Shown: positions 40,185 through 46,458 of the stretch, piece by piece
How the letters are laid out: each line of letters opens with the position of its first letter
Position numbering within the stretch: position 1 is the first letter of the stretch
Source: an uncultured Clostridia bacterium
Lineage (GTDB): Bacteria > Bacillota > Clostridia > Oscillospirales > Acutalibacteraceae
Reading direction: 5' to 3'
DNA: 46,458 bases
NCBI GenBank assembly: GCA_937876375.1
Contig: CALEHY010000025.1
Coordinates: 1 to 46,458, forward strand
Notes under the pieces: generated by a model
The model's input: the letters and a program-made list of their open reading frames with translations, nothing else
Told to the model about the DNA's origin: nothing
Databases searched by the model: none
Made by a program: the position numbers and the translations under genes

Positions 40185-42140
40185 ATGGACAAGTTTCAAC
40201 TAGTTTCAAAATTTAAGCCAACAGGTGACCAGCCACAGGCCATTGAGGCGCTTGCTAATGGCGTTCTTCGTGGTGACAAGGAGCAGGCATTGATGGGTGT
40301 TACTGGCTCTGGAAAGACCTTTACTATGGCAAATATTATTGAAAAGGTGAATAGACCAACTTTGGTCCTAGCACATAACAAAACCCTTGCTGCACAGCTG
40401 TGTTCAGAGTTCAAGGAGTTCTTTCCAAACAACGCTGTTGAGTACTTTGTGTCATATTATGATTACTATCAGCCAGAGGCTTATGTTCCTACTACAGATA
40501 CTTATATAGAAAAGGATTCTGCTATTAATGACGAGATAGACAAGCTTCGTCATTCTGCCACAGCAGCATTGTCAGAGCGTAGAGACGTTATTATCGTTGC
40601 ATCAGTATCATGTATTTATTCTATTGGTGACCCAGTTGATTATCACAAGATGGTTATATCTATTCGTGAGGGTATGCAAAAGGATAGGGATGAGCTTATC
40701 AACAAACTTGTTGAGATACAGTATGAGCGTAATGATATTAACTTCGTTCGAAACAAGTTTCGTGTCCGTGGTGACACTGTCGAGATATTCCCAGCAGGTA
40801 GCAGTGGTAGTGCCATTAGAGTTGAGTTCTTTGGTGACGAAATCGATAGGATTTGTGAGATTAATCCACTAACCGGTAAGGTTGAGGGAGTGCTCAGTCA
40901 CTGCTGTATTTATCCAGCATCTCATTATGTCGTTAGTCAAGAAAAGCTTAAGCGAGCACTTGACGAAATCTACAGAGAGATGGTTGAGCGTGTCGCATAT
41001 TTTGAGGAAAAGGGCAAACTATTAGAGGCACAGCGTATTCGTGAGCGTACGATGAACGATATCGAAATGCTACAAGAAACTGGATTTTGCAAGGGTATCG
41101 AGAACTATTCTCGTATTATGTCCGATCGCAAGCCTGGTGAAGCTCCGTTCACATTAATTGATTATTTTCCTGATGACTTTTTGCTATTTGTTGATGAGAG
41201 CCATGTTATGCTTCCACAGGTTAGGGGAATGTATGGTGGTGACCATAGTAGAAAGGCTAGCCTTATCGATTTTGGATTTCGTTTGCCATCAGCGTTCGAT
41301 AATCGTCCATTGACATTTGATGAGTTTTACAAAAAGATAAATCAAGTTATATTCACCTCTGCTACTCCTGGTGAATTTGAAAAGGATAAGTCAACACAGA
41401 TTGTTGAACAGGTTATTCGTCCTACTGGTCTGCTTGACCCTAATATCATTGTTAAGCCTACAGAGGACCAAATGGATGATCTAGTGTCCGAGATAAATAT
41501 TCGTATCGACCGTGGTGAGCGTGTTCTAGTTACTACTTTGACAAAGAAAATGGCAGAGGATTTGACAACCTACCTAGAGGGCTTTGATATAAAGGTTAGA
41601 TATATGCACCACGATATAGACACCATCGAGCGTATGGAGATTATCCGTGACCTGCGACTTGGAAATTTTGACGTTTTAGTTGGTATTAACCTTCTTCGTG
41701 AGGGGCTTGATATTCCAGAGGTTTCGCTAGTCGCTATCCTTGATGCTGATAAAGAGGGCTTTCTTCGTTCAGAGACCTCGCTTGTGCAGACAATTGGTCG
41801 TGCTGCTCGTAATGCAAATGGTGAGGTAATTATGTACGCTGACTCTGTCACACCATCTATGGAGCGTGCTATTACTGAGACATTGCGTCGTAGGTCCATC
41901 CAAGAAAAATATAATGCCGAGCACGGTATCACACCGGAAACTATTAAGAAGGACGTTCGTGATATCATCGAGATTACGTCCAAGGATGCTCTTGATAGTC
42001 ATAATAAGCGTATGACCAAGAAGGAGCGTACCGTAATGATAGAAAAGCTTACTAGAGAGATGAAGGAGGCTGCTCGTATGCTAGAGTTTGAGCATGCAGC
42101 ATTCCTTCGAGACAAGATTATGGAGCTTTCAGAGGATTAA
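40185..42140 (+). CDS. uvrB: Excinuclease ABC subunit B
   Basis: 651 aa, typical. DNA-damage-verifying helicase-like subunit of nucleotide excision repair. Walker A GVTGSGKTFT near residues 38-47; beta-hairpin YFVSYYDYYQPEAYVPTTD near 91-109; DEAD-like DESH in LFVDESHVMLP; motif V/VI GINLLREGLDIPEVSL and QTIGRAARN; C-terminal UVR domain KEAARMLEFEHAAFLRDKI that contacts UvrC. uvrA begins 2 bp after its stop. Confidence 0.98.
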   Translation: MDKFQLVSKFKPTGDQPQAIEALANGVLRGDKEQALMGVTGSGKTFTMANIIEKVNRPTLVLAHNKTLAAQLCSEFKEFFPNNAVEYFVSYYDYYQPEAYVPTTDTYIEKDSAINDEIDKLRHSATAALSERRDVIIVASVSCIYSIGDPVDYHKMVISIREGMQKDRDELINKLVEIQYERNDINFVRNKFRVRGDTVEIFPAGSSGSAIRVEFFGDEIDRICEINPLTGKVEGVLSHCCIYPASHYVVSQEKLKRALDEIYREMVERVAYFEEKGKLLEAQRIRERTMNDIEMLQETGFCKGIENYSRIMSDRKPGEAPFTLIDYFPDDFLLFVDESHVMLPQVRGMYGGDHSRKASLIDFGFRLPSAFDNRPLTFDEFYKKINQVIFTSATPGEFEKDKSTQIVEQVIRPTGLLDPNIIVKPTEDQMDDLVSEINIRIDRGERVLVTTLTKKMAEDLTTYLEGFDIKVRYMHHDIDTIERMEIIRDLRLGNFDVLVGINLLREGLDIPEVSLVAILDADKEGFLRSETSLVQTIGRAARNANGEVIMYADSVTPSMERAITETLRRRSIQEKYNAEHGITPETIKKDVRDIIEITSKDALDSHNKRMTKKERTVMIEKLTREMKEAARMLEFEHAAFLRDKIMELSED

Positions 42141-42142
42141 TT

Positions 42143-44962
42143 ATGCAGAAGAATATTGTAGTAAAGGGTGCTAGAGAGCACAATTTGAAAAATATAGATA
42201 TAGAGATACCAAGGGATAAACTAGTAGTATTTACTGGTCTATCTGGCTCAGGCAAATCATCACTTGCGTTTGATACCATCTATGCAGAGGGACAGCGTCG
42301 ATATGTTGAGTCACTGTCATCATATGCTCGTATGTTCCTAGGACAGATGGAAAAGCCAGAGGTTGATTATATCGAGGGTCTGTCGCCAGCGATATCTATC
42401 GACCAAAAGACCACTAGCAAGAATCCTCGTTCCACTGTCGGCACAGTAACAGAGATATATGACTATTGTCGTCTGCTTTGGGCTCGAATCGGTATACCTC
42501 ATTGTCCAGTTTGTGGTAGAGAGATTACACAGCAAACTGTTGACCAAATCGTTGACAAGGTTATGGAGCTACCAGAGAGAACAAAGCTACAAATTATGGC
42601 TCCTATCGCTAGAGGTAAAAAGGGCGAGTTCGTCAAGGAATTTGCAGATGTGATTAAGCAAGGCTTTGTTCGTGCTCGAGTTGATGGCGAAATTATCGAT
42701 TTGTCCGATGATATTAAACTAAAGAAAAGTATTAAACACAATATCGAGATTATCGTTGACCGTCTTGTTATGAAGGATGATATCAAATCTCGACTTGCCG
42801 ATAGCATCGAGGTCGCTACAAAGCTTGGTAATGGCGTTGTGCTAGTTGATATAGTAGGGGACAGAGAGGAACTTTTCTCACTCAATTATGCTTGTCCAGA
42901 GCATGGTGTGTCAATTGAGGAAATGAGCCCTCGTATGTTCTCGTTCAACAACCCATTTGGCGCTTGTACAAAGTGTGACGGACTTGGTGTCTACAAGGAA
43001 ATTGACGAGGATTTGATTATTCCAGATAAAAAGCTTTCAATTAATCAAGGAGCAATCAAGGCTTCTGGCTGGAATGTCGCAGAGGGTAGCTCTATTGCGA
43101 GAATGTATATGGACGCTCTTGCAAAGGAATATGGCTTTTCTCTCGATATGCCTGTGGAGATGCTGTCTGATGAAGCCATGCATGTAATATTCTATGGTAC
43201 AGATGGCAAGAAACTAAAGATGAACAGAGTTACCTCATATGGCTCTGGAACATATATGACTGATTTTGAGGGTGTAGTTAATAACCTAAAGCGTAGATAT
43301 TTGGAGACTGGCTCTGACTGGTCCAGACAAGATATTGAGACTGTTATGCGTGATTGCACTTGTCAATCATGTAAGGGCGCACGACTTAAGCCAGAAAGCC
43401 TTTCTGTAACTGTCGGTGGAAAGAATATACACGAGTTCTGCTGTATGTCTATCGGTGAGGAGATTGAATTTATCGACTCTTTGGAGCTTACAGAAAAGGA
43501 ACAGCTTATAGGTAATCTCATTATTCGTGAGATTAAGGAGAGATTGTCATTCCTTAATTCTGTTGGACTAGACTACTTGTCATTATCACGAATGAGCGGC
43601 ACACTCTCTGGTGGAGAGGCACAGCGTATTCGCTTGGCAACACAGATTGGTTCATCACTGATGGGAGTGCTTTATATCCTAGACGAGCCATCTATAGGTT
43701 TGCACCAAAGGGATAATGAAAAACTGCTTGCGACCCTTCGTCATCTGCGTGATATAGGCAACACGCTTATCGTAGTTGAGCACGATGAGGATACAATGCT
43801 CGCTGCTGATTATCTAGTAGATATTGGTCCTGGCGCTGGTATCCACGGTGGAGAGCTGATTTGTGCAGGCTCACCAGATGAGGTAAAGGCTTGTGAGCGT
43901 TCTATTACTGGTCAGTATCTCTCTGGTAAGAGATCTATTCCAGTACCAGACAAGCGTCGTACTGGCAATGGCAAGAAGATAACTGTCTATGGCTGTCAAG
44001 AAAATAATCTTAAGAAGATTGATGTAGAAATCCCACTTGGCAAATTCGTTGCTGTAACTGGTGTTTCTGGTTCTGGTAAATCATCATTTGTTAACGAGAT
44101 TGTGTACAAAAATCTTGCCAATAAGCTTAATCACGCAAATAAGCATACTGGAAAGTTCTCATCTATGAAAGGTCTTGATGCTCTTGATAAGGTTATCAAT
44201 ATCGACCAGTCCCCAATAGGTAGAACACCACGCTCTAACCCTGCGACATACACTGGTGTGTTCAATGATATTCGTGATCTGTATGCTACTACTAGCGAGG
44301 CAAAGAAGCGTGGCTTTAAGGCAAATAGATTTTCATTCAATGTCAAGGGTGGACGCTGCGAGGCTTGTCAGGGAGATGGTATTACAAAGATAGAGATGCA
44401 TTTCCTTGCTGACGTGTATGTGCCTTGTGACGTTTGTGGTGGCAAGCGATATAATCGTGAAACTCTAGAGGTTAAGTTTAAGGGCAAGAGTATTTTTGAC
44501 GTGCTTGATATGACTGTAGATGAAGCACTAGAGTTCTTTTCAACTCATCCAAAAATTGCTCGAAAGTTAAAGACCTTGTCCGACGTTGGACTAGGATATA
44601 TCAAACTTGGACAGTCTGCTACAACCTTGTCTGGTGGTGAGGCACAGCGTGTTAAGCTTGCAACAGAGCTTGCAAAGCGTTCAACCGGCAAGACTATTTA
44701 TATCCTCGATGAGCCTACTACTGGTTTGCATACAGCCGACGTAGCACAGCTATTAAAGGTGCTTAATATTCTTGTTGATGGTGGCAACACTGTTCTTGTT
44801 ATCGAGCATAATCTTGACGTTATCAAAACTGCTGACCATATTATTGACCTTGGACCAGAGGGTGGCAAGGGTGGTGGAAAAATTGTTGCCCAAGGCACCC
44901 CAGAGGAGATTGCAAAGGTTAAAAAGTCGTATACAGGTCAGTATCTGAAAAAGATATTATAA
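42143..44962 (+). CDS. uvrA: Excinuclease ABC subunit A
   Basis: 939 aa, typical. Damage-sensing ATPase of nucleotide excision repair. Two ABC modules: Walker A GLSGSGKSSL near residues 31-40 and GVSGSGKSSF near 635-645; signatures LSGGEAQRIRLATQ and LSGGEAQRVKLATE; Walker B VLYILDEPSIGLH and IYILDEPTTGLH. Zinc modules: CPVC...CxxH-like CPEHG/CTKCDG set and CEACQGDG...CDVCGGKRYN. Translationally close to uvrB. No clear terminator follows. Confidence 0.98.
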   Translation: MQKNIVVKGAREHNLKNIDIEIPRDKLVVFTGLSGSGKSSLAFDTIYAEGQRRYVESLSSYARMFLGQMEKPEVDYIEGLSPAISIDQKTTSKNPRSTVGTVTEIYDYCRLLWARIGIPHCPVCGREITQQTVDQIVDKVMELPERTKLQIMAPIARGKKGEFVKEFADVIKQGFVRARVDGEIIDLSDDIKLKKSIKHNIEIIVDRLVMKDDIKSRLADSIEVATKLGNGVVLVDIVGDREELFSLNYACPEHGVSIEEMSPRMFSFNNPFGACTKCDGLGVYKEIDEDLIIPDKKLSINQGAIKASGWNVAEGSSIARMYMDALAKEYGFSLDMPVEMLSDEAMHVIFYGTDGKKLKMNRVTSYGSGTYMTDFEGVVNNLKRRYLETGSDWSRQDIETVMRDCTCQSCKGARLKPESLSVTVGGKNIHEFCCMSIGEEIEFIDSLELTEKEQLIGNLIIREIKERLSFLNSVGLDYLSLSRMSGTLSGGEAQRIRLATQIGSSLMGVLYILDEPSIGLHQRDNEKLLATLRHLRDIGNTLIVVEHDEDTMLAADYLVDIGPGAGIHGGELICAGSPDEVKACERSITGQYLSGKRSIPVPDKRRTGNGKKITVYGCQENNLKKIDVEIPLGKFVAVTGVSGSGKSSFVNEIVYKNLANKLNHANKHTGKFSSMKGLDALDKVINIDQSPIGRTPRSNPATYTGVFNDIRDLYATTSEAKKRGFKANRFSFNVKGGRCEACQGDGITKIEMHFLADVYVPCDVCGGKRYNRETLEVKFKGKSIFDVLDMTVDEALEFFSTHPKIARKLKTLSDVGLGYIKLGQSATTLSGGEAQRVKLATELAKRSTGKTIYILDEPTTGLHTADVAQLLKVLNILVDGGNTVLVIEHNLDVIKTADHIIDLGPEGGKGGGKIVAQGTPEEIAKVKKSYTGQYLKKIL

Positions 44963-45002
44963 TTTTCTTTACAGTATTGTAAACTTGTATACAAAATTGT
45001 TA

Positions 45003-45031
45003 TATCTTTTTTTGCGATTTTATGTTATACT
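45003..45031 (+). promoter_or_regulatory. Putative promoter of the phosphofructokinase gene
   Basis: An extended -10 (TGTTATACT) lies 28 bp before the start codon, with only a weak -35 (TATCTT) at 17 bases. Confidence 0.45.
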
Positions 45032-45058
45032 AACCTCGTTTTTGTCGGAGGTACAAAT

Positions 45059-46300
45059 ATGAAGAACTTAATTGTTGGACAATCTGGTGGACCTACTGCC
45101 GTTATTAATTCTAGTCTTGCTGGTGTTATTGATTATGCTCTTTGTAGTGACGAAATAGGCACAGCATTTGGTATGATTAATGGTATTGAGGGATTGCTAG
45201 AGGAGAATATTATCAATCTTTCTAATATGTTCTCATCTATGCCATCAGAGTTGAATAGATTAAAGGTAACTCCAGCTATGTTCCTTGGCTCATGCAGATA
45301 TAAGCTGTCTGGTGAAAAGGAAGAGCTAGAGCATGTTGTGGAGATACTTAAAAAATATGATATAGGCTATTTTGTGTATATCGGTGGTAACGATTCTATG
45401 GATACTGTTAAGAAACTGTCCGATTACACTATTGAAAATGGTATCGATATCAAAGTTGTTGGTGTACCAAAGACTATTGATAATGATTTGAATGGTATTG
45501 ACCATTCACCTGGATTTGGATCTGCTGCAAAATATATTGCATCTTGCGTTCGTGAGGTAGCGTATGATACTAGTATCTACAGTATTAAGAGCGTTCATAT
45601 TATCGAGGCTATGGGCAGGAATGCTGGCTGGCTAACAGCTGCATCAGCTTTGGCTAGACAAGAGGATATGATTGCACCTCATCTCATCTATTTGCCAGAA
45701 ATTCCATTTTCAGTTGAAAAGTTTGTCGTTGACGTAAAGGACAAGCTCGAACAGTACAATTCTATCATCGTTGTTGTTAGTGAGGGTATCAAGGACGAGA
45801 ATGGTAACTATATCTGTGCTAGAAATGACAAAAAGGATATCTTTGGCCATTCACAGCTATCTGGTACTGGTGAGTATCTAAAATCCGTTGTAGAGCAGGA
45901 GATAGGCTGTAAGGTTCGTTCACTAGAGCCTAGCGTTATCCAGCGTAGTGCTGGTCATATCTCATCACTTACAGATGTTGAAGAGGCATTTAATCTTGGT
46001 GAGTTTGCTGTTGACGCTGCTGTTAAGGGCAAGAGTGGTGTTTTCTCCACAATCAGAAGAATATCTGACAAACCATACAGCATTGAGTATACTGTTGAGG
46101 ATGTTGCTGTTGTTGCTAATACAGAGAAAAAGGTGCCACGATCTTGGATTAATAGAGAGGGTAACGATGTCACACAACAGATGATTGATTATATTCGTCC
46201 ACTTATTGAGGGCGTTGTGCAGACTCCATACAGAAATGGACTACCTGATTATATTGATATTCGTCACCTTGATGTTAAAAAGCAAAGACTTCACGATTAA
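45059..46300 (+). CDS. pfp: Pyrophosphate-type 6-phosphofructokinase
   Basis: 413 aa. PFK fold: GQSGGPTAVINSSLAG at residues 8-23; GGNDSMDT near residue 110, where ATP-PFKs have GGDGS/T and PPi enzymes carry Asp in the second position after it; PKTIDNDL near 140, the Lys diagnostic of PPi use; MGRNAGWLTA substrate site; RSLEPSVIQRSAGHIS. It phosphorylates fructose 6-phosphate with PPi, reversibly, in glycolysis. GGAGGT precedes the ATG. Donor type is inferred from these residues. Confidence 0.92.
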   Translation: MKNLIVGQSGGPTAVINSSLAGVIDYALCSDEIGTAFGMINGIEGLLEENIINLSNMFSSMPSELNRLKVTPAMFLGSCRYKLSGEKEELEHVVEILKKYDIGYFVYIGGNDSMDTVKKLSDYTIENGIDIKVVGVPKTIDNDLNGIDHSPGFGSAAKYIASCVREVAYDTSIYSIKSVHIIEAMGRNAGWLTAASALARQEDMIAPHLIYLPEIPFSVEKFVVDVKDKLEQYNSIIVVVSEGIKDENGNYICARNDKKDIFGHSQLSGTGEYLKSVVEQEIGCKVRSLEPSVIQRSAGHISSLTDVEEAFNLGEFAVDAAVKGKSGVFSTIRRISDKPYSIEYTVEDVAVVANTEKKVPRSWINREGNDVTQQMIDYIRPLIEGVVQTPYRNGLPDYIDIRHLDVKKQRLHD

Positions 46301-46380
46301 TAAAAGGTTACACTAAGGGGTGACCTGCATAAAGAGGTATAGCTCTAATAATGTGCCTTTTTGATTAATGTGTCGTTAAA

Positions 46381-46416
46381 AATAACCAGTAGGCGTCAGC
46401 CTGCTGGTTATTTTAT
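46381..46416 (+). terminator. Terminator after the phosphofructokinase gene
   Basis: AATAACCAG-T-AGGC, GTCA loop, GCC-T-GCTGGTTATT then TT. About 80 bp after the stop codon; the stretch between holds only a weak possible hairpin (46308-46327). Confidence 0.82.
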
Positions 46417-46458
46417 GCCTAATCTTAATGCAAAAATTTACTATTATTAGAGTGCCTT

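Noticed and set aside
1..46458. CRISPR arrays, tRNA or rRNA genes.
   Set aside because: No regularly spaced repeats and no tRNA or rRNA signatures were found on either strand by reading.

Overview
The window looks like chromosomal DNA from a low-to-moderate GC, Gram-positive anaerobe of the Clostridia, probably a gut Oscillospirales-type bacterium; this placement is inference. The evidence is strong Shine-Dalgarno sites, SecA-type signal peptides and lipoproteins, GH25 muramidases, a TPP riboswitch, a DUF815 ATPase, a pyrophosphate-type phosphofructokinase and carbohydrate-scavenging enzymes. Resident genes favour CTA for Leu and AAG for Lys. No rRNA, tRNA or CRISPR array was seen.

Layout. 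1-3.2 kb: the start of gapA, an ABC-2 polysaccharide-export permease with a 53-codon follower gene, aroE-aroK, and divergent acpP. 3.3-7.4 kb: glpK, an Ldh2-family dehydrogenase and malic enzyme, all on +. 7.4-13.6 kb: a tightly overlapping minus-strand operon of secreted GH51 arabinofuranosidase, D-2-hydroxyacid dehydrogenase, GPH sugar symporter and a membrane-bound zinc-ribbon/EEP hydrolase. 13.7-16.4 kb: two tandem GH25 lysozymes. 16.4-19.4 kb: a TPP-riboswitch-controlled pyrimidine/thiamine ABC transporter (YkoF-like, ThiX, ThiY, ThiZ). 19.5-22.6 kb: a large secreted beta-helix protein with a 56-codon follower and an unassigned structured leader. 22.7-26.5 kb: D-amino acid aminotransferase, alanine racemase and a convergent alpha-galactosidase. 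26.5-31.4 kb: two divergent polar amino acid ABC transporters. 32.8-36.4 kb: a CssRS-like two-component system with HtrA. Then DUF815, ilvC, uvrB-uvrA and pfp.

The accessory layer lies at 31.47-32.76 kb and 39.14-40.05 kb. The first part holds a 53-bp IS3-like relic sitting in the loop of a transcription terminator, then a barnase-type RNase toxin carrying a MuF (phage minor-head) remnant, then its barstar-like immunity protein. The second holds a 146-bp MITE-like element next to a GNAT acetyltransferase gene. The toxin pair and the GNAT gene share the same frame: an identical 17-bp repeat just past the 3' end of the gene(s), and a related ~135-bp repeat on the 5' side that contains the gene's promoter and a long hairpin. 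The inner ends of the two repeats resemble inverted repeats of each other. I read these as two copies of one kind of mobile or exchangeable cassette with different cargo, one cargo being a toxin-immunity pair. This is the most unusual signal in the window.

Other points worth checking are a three-helix RNA candidate in the leader of the surface-protein gene, a three-arm alternative hairpin between the Ldh2 and malic-enzyme genes, and a terminator that leaves only about 17 bp before the start codon of the alpha-galactosidase.
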